The notes: generated by a model from the letters alone, not told the origin. Positions 44,415 to 55,967 are shown, counted from the first letter of the stretch. The stretch: 64,000 bases of DNA from JASLEW01 sp035544895 (GCA_035544895.1 DASZZM010000093.1:48191-112190); one strand, 5' to 3'. Translations and numbers: made by a program.

Positions 44415-45566
44415 TCATACCCTCCGCAAGGCGTCGACGATGCGCAGCCGCATCGCCCGCACCCCGGGCAGCAGGCCGGTGATGAGGCCGAGCAGGACGG
44501 CGAGCAGGGCGCCGGCGACGAAGTCGTGGGGCGCGATGAAGAAGACCGGCAGGAGGCCGTGGGTCGGATCGCCCCCCAGGGTGAAGACCCAGGCGAGGGC
44601 CAGGCCAATGGCGGCCGCCACCAGGGCGAGGAAGCACGATTCGGCCAGCACCAGGGCGAGGACCTGGCCGTCGCGGAAACCCAAGGTCTTGAGCACCGCC
44701 AGCTCGCCGGTGCGCTCGCGCACCGATTGCGCCATGGTGTTGCCGGCAACCAGCAGGATGGTGAAGAACACCGCGGTGACGATGCTGGTGATGATCGTCC
44801 CGATGTCGCCGACCTGCTTGGCGAACCCCTCGGCGAAGGCCTTCTCGGTCGTGGTCTTGGTCTCGAACGGCGAGTTGGCGAAGAGGGCGTCGACGCGGTT
44901 GGCGATCGCGCCGGCCCGCTGCGGATCGGCGATGGTGAAGATGTACCAGCCGACAATCCCCTGGGCGAAGCGCGCCTCCTTGACGTAGTCGTAGTGGATG
45001 AGCATGGCGCTGGTGTCGAAACCCTTCTTGTTGGTCGTATAGATGCCGTCGAGGTTGAAGTCCCAGGTGCGCGAGCCGTCGCGGCGCCGGAAGATGGTGC
45101 CCTGGATGGGGATGTGGTCGCCGACCTTCCAGCCCAGGCGCTTGGCGACCTCGGGACCGACGATGGCGCCGGTGCGGTCTTCGAGCCAGGCCCGCTTCTG
45201 GTCTTCCGGCAGGACGATCTCGGGGTAGATGTCGAGATAGGACTTCGGGTCGACCGCGAACTCGATGACGTTGTTCTTGGGGTCCTGGTAGATGCCGCCG
45301 AACCAGTTCGCGTGCGTGACCTGCTTGACCCCGGGCACGGCGGCGATGCGGTCGCCGTAGGAGATGGGCAGGGGCAGGATGAGCGAGACCTTGTGGATCA
45401 CCGCCAGCCGGTCGGCGCCGGTGACGTCGACCCCCATGCCGAAGGCGACGCGGATCGCCGACAGGATGCCGAAGAGAAGGAAGGCGATGAGGACCGACAG
45501 CGCCGTGAAGATGGTGCGCACCTTGCGGCGCATCAGGCTCTTCCAGAGCAGGGGCAGGAACTTCAT
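44415..45566 (-). CDS. MacB/LolC-type ABC permease (first of efflux operon)
   Basis: 383 residues, ATG 45566 overlapping the ATPase stop. Same architecture as its neighbour: N-terminal helix TIFTALSVLIAFLLFGILSA, periplasmic domain (VTHANWFGGIYQDPKNNVIE, VGDHIPIQGTIFRRRDGSRTW) and the C-terminal FtsX part SVRERTGELAVLKTLGFRDG. The two permeases are different enough to form a heterodimer around the ATPase dimer. Confidence 0.88.
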   Translation of the reverse strand: MKFLPLLWKSLMRRKVRTIFTALSVLIAFLLFGILSAIRVAFGMGVDVTGADRLAVIHKVSLILPLPISYGDRIAAVPGVKQVTHANWFGGIYQDPKNNVIEFAVDPKSYLDIYPEIVLPEDQKRAWLEDRTGAIVGPEVAKRLGWKVGDHIPIQGTIFRRRDGSRTWDFNLDGIYTTNKKGFDTSAMLIHYDYVKEARFAQGIVGWYIFTIADPQRAGAIANRVDALFANSPFETKTTTEKAFAEGFAKQVGDIGTIITSIVTAVFFTILLVAGNTMAQSVRERTGELAVLKTLGFRDGQVLALVLAESCFLALVAAAIGLALAWVFTLGGDPTHGLLPVFFIAPHDFVAGALLAVLLGLITGLLPGVRAMRLRIVDALRRV

Positions 45567-46336
45567 TCCACCGCCTCCCTGGACAGCCCGGCCACCGGCA
45601 CGCCCCCGATCGAGGCCTTCGGCAGCGGCCCTTCGTCAGCCGGCCCCTCCTCGGGGACGGCGAGAGTTCCCTTGTCGAGGTAGAGGACCCGGCGGGCGCG
45701 CGCCGCGGCGTGCGGGTCGTGGGTGACCATGATGATGGTCTTGCCGTGCTCGGTATTGAGCGCCTGCAGCAGCTCGAGGATCTCGTCGCCGGATTTGCGG
45801 TCGAGGTCGCCGGTCGGCTCGTCGCAGAGCAGCAGCGTCGGGTCGGTGACGATGGCGCGGGCGATGCCGACCCGCTGCTCCTGTCCGCCGGAGAGCTGGC
45901 GCGGATAGTGCCGGGCGCGGTTGGAGAGGCCAACCACGTCGAGCGCGGTGCCGACGTGCCGCCTGCGCTCCCGCTTCGACAGCGAGGTCAAGAGCAGCGG
46001 CAGCTCGACGTTGCGCTCGGCGGTGAGCACCGGCAGCAGGTTGTAGAACTGGAAGACGAAGCCGACGTGGCGCGCCCGCCAGCGCGCCAGCTTGCCGCCC
46101 GACAGACGGTGGATCGGCTCGCCGCCGACCTCGATCGAGCCCGAGCTCGGCCGGTCGAGGCCGCCGACGAGGTTGAGCAGCGTCGTCTTGCCCGAACCCG
46201 ACGGCCCCATGAGGGCCAGGAAATCGCCGGCCGGGACGTCGAGATTGAGTCCGTTGAGGACGTCGATGCGCTCGGCTCCGCGCTTGAAGACCTTGTGCAC
46301 GTCTCTGACTTTCACCAGCTCGTTGTCGTCAGCCAT
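45563..46336 (-). CDS. MacB/LolD-type ABC transporter ATPase
   Basis: 257 residues from ATG 46336 (MADDNELVKVRDVHKVF), with GAGGGA 4 nt upstream. Walker A GPSGSGKTTLLN, signature QLSGGQEQRVGIARAI, Walker B LLCDEPTGDLD and switch His VTHDP. The family-typical X-loop FYNLLPVLTAERNVELPLLL is present. Partners are the two permeases downstream and the HlyD protein upstream. Confidence 0.92.
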   Translation of the reverse strand: MADDNELVKVRDVHKVFKRGAERIDVLNGLNLDVPAGDFLALMGPSGSGKTTLLNLVGGLDRPSSGSIEVGGEPIHRLSGGKLARWRARHVGFVFQFYNLLPVLTAERNVELPLLLTSLSKRERRRHVGTALDVVGLSNRARHYPRQLSGGQEQRVGIARAIVTDPTLLLCDEPTGDLDRKSGDEILELLQALNTEHGKTIIMVTHDPHAAARARRVLYLDKGTLAVPEEGPADEGPLPKASIGGVPVAGLSREAVE

Positions 46337-46407
46337 GCGTTCCCTCATGGCGGCGGCGCGCCCCCGGGAGGGGAAGTCGCGCCTGTCCGCGTTCAATGAT
46401 TCCTGCG

Positions 46408-47625
46408 TCAGCGGACGATCACCTGGCGTCCGTCGGTAAGGTCCGGGGGTCCATCTACGACGACCTGCTCGCCCGCGGCAAGGCCGGCGATCACCGCCAC
46501 CTCGTCCCCAGGCGCCTCTCCGACCCGCACCGCCCGCCGCTCGGCCCGGCCGGCGTGCACGACGAAGACCACCTGCCGGCCGTGATCCTGGCGCAGGGCG
46601 GCGCGCGGCACGCGCGCCTGGGGGCGGATATCGGCGCCGCGGGCCGGGGCGTCGCCCAGGAAGGCCACCTTGATCCCCATGTCGGGCAGGATGCGGGGAT
46701 CGAGCCGATCGAAGGCGAGGCGGACCTTGACCGTGGCCTTCTGCTTGTCGGCGGCCGGCACTATGGCGATCACCGTCGAAGGGATCTGCCAGTCCGGATA
46801 GGCGTCGAGCACCGCCTCGGCGTGCTGTCCCGGCCGCACTCGGTTGATGTAGCTCTCGTTGACGTCCACGTCGATCTCGAGCGAGGTCATGTCGACCAGG
46901 GTGCCGATGCCGGTGCGGGTGAAGCCGCCGCCGGCCGAGACCGGAGAGATCATCTCCCCGGGCTGCGCATCCTTGGTGGTGACCACGCCGGAAAAGGGGG
47001 CGCGGATGACCGTGTCGTCGATGTCGCGGCGGCGCACATCGACCTGGCGCCGCGCGACCTCGATCTCCTGCCTGCCGAGGGCGAGCCGCGCCCGTTGCGC
47101 GTCGGCCTCCGCATCCGCGGCATCCACATCGGCCTGGGTGTTGACGCCCAGGGCGATGAGCTTGCGCTGGCGCTGGCGGGTGATCTCGGCCTGTCTAAGG
47201 CGCACCTCGGTTTCGAGCAGCGAGCGCCGGGAGGCGGCGAGCTGCGATTCGGCGAGATCGAGCCCCGCGCGCGCGGTGAGCGTATCGAGGCGGGCCAGCA
47301 CCTGCCCCTCCTTGACCGCCATTCCTTCTTCGATCAGCACCTCGGCGACTTTGCCGGTCACCTTCGAAGAGACCGTGGCCTGCCGGCGCGCGGTGACGTA
47401 GCCGGAGGCGTTGAGCACGGCGCCCGCCACGGCGCCTCCGGCGTCATGCACGACCGCCGTACGCACTACCGCGGCCGCCGGGCGCGCGAGCCACCAGGCG
47501 AGGCCGAGCGCAAGGGCCAGCACGGCCACACCGAGACCGATCCAGAGCCTGGCGCGGGAACCCCGCGGCTCCTCGGCTTTGCGGTCGATGCGCAGCGCTT
47601 CCAGCGCTCCTCTGTTGGTTGCCAT
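46408..47625 (-). CDS. HlyD/MacA-type periplasmic adaptor subunit
   Basis: 405 residues from ATG 47625 (MATNRGALEALRID). An N-terminal membrane anchor (LWIGLGVAVLALALGLAWWL) is followed by a lipoyl half (VSSKVTGKVAEVLIEEGMAVKEGQVLARLD), a helical hairpin (about 120-200), the second lipoyl half (VIRAPFSGVVTTKDAQPGEMI) and beta-barrel domains. Bridges the inner-membrane ABC pump to an outer-membrane channel; no TolC gene is in the window. It heads the operon, 82 nt after queD. Confidence 0.92.
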   Translation of the reverse strand: MATNRGALEALRIDRKAEEPRGSRARLWIGLGVAVLALALGLAWWLARPAAAVVRTAVVHDAGGAVAGAVLNASGYVTARRQATVSSKVTGKVAEVLIEEGMAVKEGQVLARLDTLTARAGLDLAESQLAASRRSLLETEVRLRQAEITRQRQRKLIALGVNTQADVDAADAEADAQRARLALGRQEIEVARRQVDVRRRDIDDTVIRAPFSGVVTTKDAQPGEMISPVSAGGGFTRTGIGTLVDMTSLEIDVDVNESYINRVRPGQHAEAVLDAYPDWQIPSTVIAIVPAADKQKATVKVRLAFDRLDPRILPDMGIKVAFLGDAPARGADIRPQARVPRAALRQDHGRQVVFVVHAGRAERRAVRVGEAPGDEVAVIAGLAAGEQVVVDGPPDLTDGRQVIVR

Positions 47626-47707
47626 GGCTCTGCTTTCTGCGAGACCGCGCCCACGAGCGCGTTCCCCAGGTACGAAACACGGTGTCGAAGGTTCTGACCC
47701 GGACCGT

Positions 47708-48118
47708 TCACAAGCACCGCCCGGACGGCGGCCCGTCGGGCTCGAAGACCGCACAGGAGGTTTCATTCTCCCACACTTCGACGCGGGACACCGCCAGCCG
47801 GCGTTCGCCGGGCAGCCGCCTGGCCACCTCGGCGTACACGTACTCGGACAGCAGCTCGGCGGTGGTGTTGCGCCGGTCGAACGGCGGCACCTCGTTGATC
47901 ACCCGGTGGTCGAAGGGTCCCAGGACCGCCTGCATGACCTCCTTGAGGTCGGCGAAGTCGAGCACCATGCCGAGGCCGTCGAGCTCCGCCGCCCGCACGT
48001 AGACGCGCACCCGGTAGTTGTGGCCGTGCAGGTTCTGGCAGCCGCGGGTGTGACCGCGGATGGCGTGCGCCGCGGCGAAGGTGAAGTCCTTGAACACGGT
48101 GTGCATGCGCGCGGCCAT
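47708..48118 (-). CDS. queD: 6-carboxytetrahydropterin synthase QueD
   Basis: 136 residues from ATG 48118; upstream in-frame sequence is the terminator region. Makes 6-carboxy-tetrahydropterin for queuosine and other 7-deazapurines. Zinc ligands are H in FAAAHAI and the two H of NLHGHNY; the catalytic Cys is in RGCQNLHGH. VLDFADLKEVM and DHRVINEVPPF are also conserved. The conserved C-terminal WENETSCAVF is present. No other queuosine gene is in the window. Confidence 0.93.
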   Translation of the reverse strand: MAARMHTVFKDFTFAAAHAIRGHTRGCQNLHGHNYRVRVYVRAAELDGLGMVLDFADLKEVMQAVLGPFDHRVINEVPPFDRRNTTAELLSEYVYAEVARRLPGERRLAVSRVEVWENETSCAVFEPDGPPSGRCL

Positions 48119-48486
48119 CGTGGCTTCGCCGCCGCGGAGAGTCAAGAGGTCTGACGAAGGGCGTCCCGATGACCGGATAGAAAAAAGCCCCGCACCGTGG
48201 AGGGAGACGGCGCGGGGGGAGGAGAGGGAGCTGAAGAAGATTGTCGGAGGGAAAACTGCCTCCGGGACGGGCTCAACTCCCAACGCCCGTCCTGCCCCTT
48301 AACAACAGGGTATGTCCCTATCGGATTCCCTGCGGTTCAAATTACTGAATGGCGAAGCAGCGCTCGCTAACTGGCGATGGCGAACTCAGATCTATCGGAT
48401 CGCCCCCCGCAACCCCTCAATCCCCTTCCCTCCCCTCCGGGGGGGAAGGGGACGCCCCCGCCCACCCCCTCGCGATACGGAGTTCT
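48119..48486. other. queD-acnA intergenic region with terminator and family-1 copy C
   Basis: 368 bases holding the minus-strand terminator (48181-48217) and repeat copy C; nothing else is recognised. A preQ1 aptamer was looked for and not seen. Confidence 0.6.
48181..48217 (-). terminator. intrinsic terminator, minus strand
   Basis: 11-bp stem (48207-48217 with 48188-48198, one G-U) around an 8-nt loop, followed on the minus strand by C and six T (48181-48186). It lies downstream of acnA and 63 nt upstream of queD, so it would end acnA transcripts. Confidence 0.75.

Positions 48487-48489
<3 letters not shown>
48352..48489 (-). repeat. family-1 dispersed element, copy C
   Basis: Minus orientation. 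The head TAGAGAACTCC starts with the acnA stop codon TAG (48489-48487). The tail after GCGAGCGCTG is lost compared with copies B, D and E. Confidence 0.85.
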
Positions 48490-51291
<2,802 letters not shown>

Positions 51292-51396
51292 CGCGCGGTC
51301 TCCTCGAGCCGGGCACGGCGTGGCCGGCTGCCAGTACGGCTCGATGCGAGAATACCAGGACGGTACCGCGGGGGCCAGCCGAGGTAAGATGCGGTC

Positions 51397-51999
51397 ATGT
51401 CCGAGATGGCCGAGAACCTGGCAACCCCCGTGTTGCTGATGGCCATGCCGCAGGTCCTCGACCCTTTCTTCCACCGCAGCGTGGTGCTGCTCATCCAGCA
51501 CGAGGAGGAGGGCAGCCTCGGCTTCATCGTCAACCGCCCTACTGGGATCAAGGTGAGCGAGATCCTCAAGGGGATGGAGGTGGGGTGGCAAGGGCGCGAG
51601 GACGCGGTGGCCTACTTCGGCGGGCCGGTGCAGCCGCAGCTTGGCACGGTGCTATTCGGCGCCGCGGCGGCCGGGGCTCCCGGCGCGTTTGACGGCGAGG
51701 CGACCACCCAGGTCCTCTCCGGGGTATCGCTCACCCAGCATGTCGGCGATCTGTCGCGTCTCGCCGAGGCCCCGCCGGACCGCTTTCGGCTCTTCCTCGG
51801 CTATGCCGGCTGGGGAGCCGGGCAGCTCATCGAAGAGATCCTGCGCAATGACTGGATGACCGCGCCGGCGCGGCCCGACCTCATCTTCGCGCCCGACCCC
51901 GAGCAGGTCTGGGCCGCGGCCCTGGAGTCAGTCGGCGTCGACCCGGCGGCCTTGCCCTCGTGGACGCCAGGCGGCAATGGCGAGGAAACGGCGAACTGA
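51397..51999 (+). CDS. yqgE: YqgE/AlgH family protein (UPF0301)
   Basis: 200 residues. N-terminal LLMAMPQVLDPFFHRSVVLLIQHEEEGSLGFIVNRP is diagnostic, followed by YFGGPVQPQLGTVLF and FLGYAGWGAGQLIEEI. Biochemical role unsettled. TAAGAT (51385-51390) ends 6 nt before the ATG, with no Shine-Dalgarno sequence, so the mRNA is probably leaderless. Confidence 0.92.
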   Translation: MSEMAENLATPVLLMAMPQVLDPFFHRSVVLLIQHEEEGSLGFIVNRPTGIKVSEILKGMEVGWQGREDAVAYFGGPVQPQLGTVLFGAAAAGAPGAFDGEATTQVLSGVSLTQHVGDLSRLAEAPPDRFRLFLGYAGWGAGQLIEEILRNDWMTAPARPDLIFAPDPEQVWAAALESVGVDPAALPSWTPGGNGEETAN

Positions 52000-52024
52000 C
52001 CGGCCAGGGCCGGCCGGCGCGGTC

Positions 52025-52100
52025 CGACCTGCCGGGAGTGCCGCCGACCTACCGGGAGTGTCGCCAATGGCGGGAGCGGCGACCAATCGCGGGAGCGGCG
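52025..52100 (+). repeat. family-2 repeat, partly duplicated, before the nudix gene
   Basis: CGACCTGCCGGGAGTGCCGC is followed at once by CGACCTACCGGGAGTGTCGC and two copies of CGGGAGCGGCG. Lies in the 148-nt gap between yqgE and nudix and keeps the nudix frame open upstream of its start. Confidence 0.8.
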
Positions 52101-52147
52101 GCCCGCCTGCGGCCGATCCGGCCGGAACCACCGGTGCGGGCGGACGG

Positions 52148-52603
52148 ATGGCCACCGAGCACCACCGCTCGGCGGGCGGCCTGGTGGTGCGCGGCTCGCG
52201 CATCCTGCTCATCTCTACCCAGGACGGCCGCCGCTGGCAGCTGCCCAAGGGGCATATCGAGCCTGGCGAAGGCCCTGAGGAAACGGCTGTGCGCGAGGTG
52301 CGCGAGGAGACCGGGGTGACCGGGAGAGTCGTGGCACCGCTCCCCGGAGTCGAATACTGGTATGTCGAGAAGAGCCGGCGGCGCATCCACAAGCGGGTCG
52401 ACTACTTCCTGCTGGAGTATGTCGGCGGCGACGCGGCGGACTTCGACGCCGGCGAGGTCTCCGGGGCTGCCTGGTTCTCGTGGGAGAAAGGCATCGCCAA
52501 GCTGAGCTTCGAAAACGAGCGCCGGGTCGCCGAAGAGGCCCACGCGGCGGCCAGATCGCTGCTGGCTTCGCGACTCGGGGATAAGATCCTGGCCGCGACC
52601 TGA
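52148..52603 (+). CDS. nudix hydrolase
   Basis: 151 residues from ATG 52148. The complete nudix box is GHIEPG-E-GPEETAV-REVREETGV (G-x5-E-x7-REUxEExGU) near residues 38-60. LPKGHIEPGE and a diadenosine-type C-terminus (VDYFLLEYVGGDAADFD) suggest an Ap4A-like or NTP substrate. The frame continues upstream through the family-2 repeat to about 51977, but that N-terminus would be repeat-derived and is not chosen. Confidence 0.9.
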   Translation: MATEHHRSAGGLVVRGSRILLISTQDGRRWQLPKGHIEPGEGPEETAVREVREETGVTGRVVAPLPGVEYWYVEKSRRRIHKRVDYFLLEYVGGDAADFDAGEVSGAAWFSWEKGIAKLSFENERRVAEEAHAAARSLLASRLGDKILAAT

Positions 52604-52668
52604 CCAAGTGGTCCGGGTCAGAAATACGGTAACGTAGGCGCCGAGCACTTCCTGAGGGAGGGACCCTG

Positions 52669-53013
52669 ATGCGCGCACTCTTGCACATCGTGCTGAATGC
52701 CGTCGCCCTATGGATCGCCGCCCATCTCGTGCCGGGTATCCACTACCGGGGCGGGGTGGTCTACCTGCTGCTCGCCGGCCTCGTGCTCGGGCTGCTCAAC
52801 CTGCTGGTCAAGCCCATCGTCACCTTTTTCTCGCTGCCTTTCATCGTGCTGAGCCTGGGCCTCTTCTACCTGGTCATCAACGGGCTCATCCTCTACCTCA
52901 CCGCCCTGGTCGTGCCCCGCGTGCTGAGCGTGGACGGCTGCGGCGCCGCGATCATCGGCGGCGTGGTCATCGCGCTGTTCAACTGGCTGGTGCACGCGAT
53001 CGTCAGCGAGTAG
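52669..53013 (+). CDS. phage holin family 4 / YvlD-like membrane protein
   Basis: 114 residues, four membrane helices, GAGGGAGGG just before ATG 52669. LNAVALWIAAHLVPGIHY, LVLGLLNLLVKPIVTFFSLP and the final ALFNWLVHAIV fit the small YvlD/DUF360 family. The name holin is historical; the protein is chromosomal and its function unknown. Confidence 0.88.
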   Translation: MRALLHIVLNAVALWIAAHLVPGIHYRGGVVYLLLAGLVLGLLNLLVKPIVTFFSLPFIVLSLGLFYLVINGLILYLTALVVPRVLSVDGCGAAIIGGVVIALFNWLVHAIVSE

Positions 53014-53119
53014 CGCGGCGGGCGCCGGGAGCGACGAAGTGCGGCAGAAGCGGCCAGCGGCAAGCCGCGAAGTGTCCGCAGCCCGTCCCAGAAGGCGGCG
53101 CTCGGGTCCGGGCCTCACC

Positions 53120-53779
53120 ATGGCCCAGGCGCGCCGTGAGTCGGCCCGGGCGCGCCGCGCGCGCACCGTCGAGATCCTCGAGCGCCTGCGCCGTGAGTAC
53201 CCGGGAAGCCGGACGGCGCTGCACTACCGCAATCCTTTCGAGCTGCTGGTTTCCACCGTGCTGTCCGCCCAGACCACCGACGTGACCGTCAACGCGGTGA
53301 CCCCGGGCCTGTTTCGCCGCTTCCCCACCCCTGAGGCCATGGCTGCCGCCGATCTGGCCGAGCTCGAGACGCTGGTGCATACCACCGGCTTCTTTCGCAC
53401 CAAGGCGCGGGCGATCAAGGGTCTGGCACAGGCGCTGATCGGCGAGCACGCGGGCGAGGTGCCGGCCAGCATGGAAGCCCTGCGCACCCTGCCCGGCGTG
53501 GGCCGCAAGACCGCCAACGTGGTGCTCGGCAACGCCTTTGGCATCAACGAGGGGGTGGTGGCCGACACTCACGTCCAGCGCCTCTCGCGCCGGCTCGGGC
53601 TGACCTGGCAATCCGACCCCGAGAAGATCGAGCGTGATCTCATGGAGCTCGTGCCGCGGCAGGACTGGACGATCTGGTCGCACCTGCTCATCGACCACGG
53701 CCGCAAAGTCTGCAAGGCCCGCAAGCCCGCCTGCGCCGCCTGCGTGGTGGCCGATCTCTGCCCCTCGGCGGAGGTGTAG
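53120..53779 (+). CDS. nth: endonuclease III
   Basis: 219 residues. DNA glycosylase/AP lyase for oxidised pyrimidines. Helix-hairpin-helix LPGVGRKTANVVLG with the catalytic Lys, catalytic Asp in VADTHVQRLS, and the [4Fe-4S] loop C-x6-C-x2-C-x5-C as CKARKPACAACVVADLC. I took ATG 53120 (MAQARRESARARR); the frame opens earlier at 53039 but without homology. Confidence 0.96.
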   Translation: MAQARRESARARRARTVEILERLRREYPGSRTALHYRNPFELLVSTVLSAQTTDVTVNAVTPGLFRRFPTPEAMAAADLAELETLVHTTGFFRTKARAIKGLAQALIGEHAGEVPASMEALRTLPGVGRKTANVVLGNAFGINEGVVADTHVQRLSRRLGLTWQSDPEKIERDLMELVPRQDWTIWSHLLIDHGRKVCKARKPACAACVVADLCPSAEV

Positions 53780-53827
53780 GACAGGACCGGTGTCCAGGTG
53801 GCCCAAGATCAAGAGGTGACAGAACGC

Positions 53828-54577
53828 ATGATCACGAAAGACAAAATCGCGATCATCACCGGGGCAAGTGCCGGCATCGGCGCGGCCGTGGCGCGCGCGC
53901 TGGCTGGCGCCGGCTTTCGCGTGGTCCTGGGCGCTCGCCGCGCCGATCGGCTGCAGGAGCTGGTTGCCGAGATCGGCGCCGCGCGGGCTGCCGCGCTGCC
54001 GCTCGACGTCACCGACGCGGCCAGCGTGTCCGAGTTCGTCGCCCAGATCCCGGAGGCACACCTGCTGGTCAACAACGCGGGGGCGGCCCTCGGCGGGATG
54101 GCCCGCGTCGAAGAGGCCGGGGACGAGGACTGGCAGAAGATGTGGGAGACCAACGTGCTCGGCGTCTTGCGCATGACTCGCGCGTTGATCCCGGTGCTCG
54201 CCGCTTCGGGCGACGGACACATCGTCAACCTGGGCTCGATCGCCGGCTTCGAGACCTATGTCGGAGGCGCCGGCTACACCAGCAGCAAGCACGCTCTGCG
54301 CGCCCTGACGAAGACCCTGCGTCTCGAGCTGCTCGGCCGACCCGTCCGGGTAACCGAGATCGATCCGGGCATGGTCGAGACCGAGTTCTCGCTGGTGCGG
54401 TTCGCCGGCGACGAGGAGCGCGCCCGGGCGGTCTATCGCGGCATGGAGCCGCTACGCGCCGAAGACATCGCCGACTGCATCCTGTGGGCGGCAATGCGCC
54501 CGTCGCACGTCAACATCGACGAGATCGTGGTGCGCCCGCGCGACCAGGCCAACGCGGTCACGGTGCACCGGCGGTGA
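53828..54577 (+). CDS. short-chain dehydrogenase, YdfG-like
   Basis: 249 residues from ATG 53828, with GAGGTGA upstream. Cofactor motif TGASAGIG near residue 10 with GARRADR favouring NADP. NNAGAALG, catalytic Ser in NLGSIAG, and YTSSK as the Tyr-Lys pair. DPGMVETEFSLVRFAGDEERA resembles NADP-dependent 3-hydroxy acid (serine) dehydrogenase YdfG. Its stop TGA is followed within a few bases by family-1 copy D. Confidence 0.92.
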   Translation: MITKDKIAIITGASAGIGAAVARALAGAGFRVVLGARRADRLQELVAEIGAARAAALPLDVTDAASVSEFVAQIPEAHLLVNNAGAALGGMARVEEAGDEDWQKMWETNVLGVLRMTRALIPVLAASGDGHIVNLGSIAGFETYVGGAGYTSSKHALRALTKTLRLELLGRPVRVTEIDPGMVETEFSLVRFAGDEERARAVYRGMEPLRAEDIADCILWAAMRPSHVNIDEIVVRPRDQANAVTVHRR

Positions 54578-54579
54578 AG

Positions 54580-54752
54580 GCTAAGAAGAAGCTCCCGTGC
54601 AACGAGAGGGAGGGGGCGTCCCCTTCCCCCCCGGAGGGGAGGGAAGGGGATCGAGGGGTTGCGGGGGGCGATCCGATAGATTGGAGGCCGCCATCGCCAG
54701 TTAGCGAGCGCTGTTTCATACCTCGGGGCCGCCCACCGGCTGCGCCACCTAG
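54580..54752 (+). repeat. family-1 dispersed element, copy D
   Basis: Head GGCTAAGAAGAAGCTCCCG directly after the SDR stop, core GGGGGCGTCCCCTTCCCC, tail CCGGCTGCGCCACCTAGAG. The following cytochrome gene begins at its tail. Confidence 0.88.
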
Positions 54753-54753
54753 A

Positions 54754-55104
54754 GTGTTCGCTGCCGTTGCGGTCGTCGCTTTCGTGGCCTTCTGGGCTGC
54801 TTGCGACACGCTGTTCCCTCACCACCCGGAAGGGGAGAGCCTCTATCGCGAGCACTGCGCCGACTGTCATGGCGTCGACGGGGCCGGCAACACTGTCAAA
54901 GGGATGGGCAGTCCCTTCGCCGACCTCCTCGACAACAACTGGAAGTACGGGGGCGACGACGGATCGATGGGCAACATCATCCGTGAGGGGGTCTTCGGAT
55001 CGATGCCGGCCTACAAGGAAAAGCTGACCGATCAGCAGATCCGCGCCATCATCGGACACATCCGAGTGCTGCGCGGCGAGAAGACCAGAGAGGTCTCGCC
55101 TTGA
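54754..55104 (+). CDS. small membrane-anchored cytochrome c
   Basis: 116 residues if started at GTG 54754, right at the end of copy D. The N-terminus is a hydrophobic anchor with a possible lipobox (VAFWAAC). One heme motif, CADCH, in LYREHCADCHGVDGAGNT; the distal Met is probably in FGSMPAYKEKLTDQQ. No Shine-Dalgarno sequence is visible, so the native start may have been altered by the repeat. The stop overlaps the TTG of the next cytochrome. Confidence 0.8.
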   Translation: MFAAVAVVAFVAFWAACDTLFPHHPEGESLYREHCADCHGVDGAGNTVKGMGSPFADLLDNNWKYGGDDGSMGNIIREGVFGSMPAYKEKLTDQQIRAIIGHIRVLRGEKTREVSP

Positions 55105-55466
55105 AGCGAGGCCGGACGCCGCGCCGCGCGGCCCGGATCCTGCTCATCGCGCTGCTTGTCGCGAGCGCCGCCGGCAGCGCAGGATGCGGCGGACACGACA
55201 GGCAGAGCGCCGCGGCCCTCTACAAGGAGTACTGCGCCCGGTGTCACGCCCCGGACGGCACGGGCGATCCTCGGTCGCTGAACTTGTATCCGAATCTCGA
55301 CCTGACGACGTCGGCGATGGTACGGCAGCGCAATCGCGGCGCCATCTACTCGCGCATCGCGAGTGGCTACGGTCCGATGCCGGGGTTTTCCCACCGCCTC
55401 GATCACGAGCAGATCGAGAGCCTGGTCGATTACACCTTGCGGTTCCAGTCGAAAGCGGGCAAGTGA
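55101..55466 (+). CDS. small lipoprotein cytochrome c
   Basis: 121 residues from TTG 55101 (TTGA overlap). Signal LLIALLVASAAGSAGC with a lipobox Cys near residue 29. One heme motif CARCH in YKEYCARCHAPDGTGD; candidate distal Met in GPMPGFSHRLD. The two cytochromes form an operon with the small gene downstream and may relay electrons in the periplasm; the partner oxidase is not in the window. Confidence 0.85.
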   Translation: MKRGRTPRRAARILLIALLVASAAGSAGCGGHDRQSAAALYKEYCARCHAPDGTGDPRSLNLYPNLDLTTSAMVRQRNRGAIYSRIASGYGPMPGFSHRLDHEQIESLVDYTLRFQSKAGK

Positions 55467-55467
55467 C

Positions 55468-55695
55468 ATGGATACACAGAAGCTGCACGACGCTTACCAG
55501 AGGCTGCAAAGCCTCGACGACCGCCTCACTCACAAGATCCGCCCGCGCGCCGGAGGGTCGATGGTCCGCCCCTCGGCCGACCAGCTGGAGATCGCGGTGC
55601 GCGAGGTCGCGGCCTACACGATCGAGCTCAAGGAGATCCTCCAGGGGCTGTTCGAATCCTTGGGAGCAAGCCCCTCCCGGGACCAGGGCTCTTGA
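55468..55695 (+). CDS. small helical hypothetical protein
   Basis: 75 residues from ATG 55468, 1 nt after the cytochrome stop. Two predicted amphipathic helices (LHDAYQRLQSLDDRLTHKI and LEIAVREVAAYTIELKEIL), no signal peptide, no Cys. Not recognised. Coupling to the cytochromes suggests a related role. Confidence 0.6.
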   Translation: MDTQKLHDAYQRLQSLDDRLTHKIRPRAGGSMVRPSADQLEIAVREVAAYTIELKEILQGLFESLGASPSRDQGS

Positions 55696-55712
55696 TGAGG
55701 CGGCGCGTGCAC

Positions 55713-55850
55713 GCCCCGGGTGGCCGCGCGCCTCGCCAGCGGCGCGCCGACGGAATAGGCGCACCGCTGCTATGGCGCTACGGAGGATAGGTGGCGGGGG
55801 GTGTAAAGGAACTTCGCGCCAAATGTGACTGGCGCGCGGCCACCCGGGGC
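55713..55850. mobile_element. MITE-like element, copy 2, with 20-bp perfect terminal inverted repeats
   Basis: GCCCCGGGTGGCCGCGCGCC (55713-55732) is the exact reverse complement of 55831-55850, across 98 bp. The interior matches the reverse complement of copy 1 (TGGCGCTAC, GGATAGG, GGTGTA, CGCGCCAAATG). The arm sequences differ from copy 1 in a matched (compensatory) way. Confidence 0.8.
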
Positions 55851-55967
55851 TGCTGCACCGTCGGGGAGAGGCATGGTCCCCCCACCCACCCGGGCTGAAG
55901 CGGGAAAGCTGCGTTCACATGCCGCTGTACCGCTGTTGGGGGAACTTCTTCTGACCGAGCCGCGGGC

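Noticed and set aside
42999..45683. An 894-codon open frame on the plus strand opposite the efflux permeases, and similar long antisense frames (for example 4442-5740, 22172-24568, 29880-32036, 48349-50088).
   Set aside because: They are low-complexity Arg/Ala/Gly or His-rich readings of the opposite strand of clear genes, a normal by-product of very high GC.
48119..48300. A preQ1 riboswitch upstream of queD.
   Set aside because: No H-type pseudoknot sequence was seen; the only structure is a plain stem-loop with a T-run that fits an acnA terminator.
52669..53013. A prophage holin as evidence for a prophage.
   Set aside because: It belongs to a chromosomal membrane protein family misnamed holin; no other phage genes are nearby.
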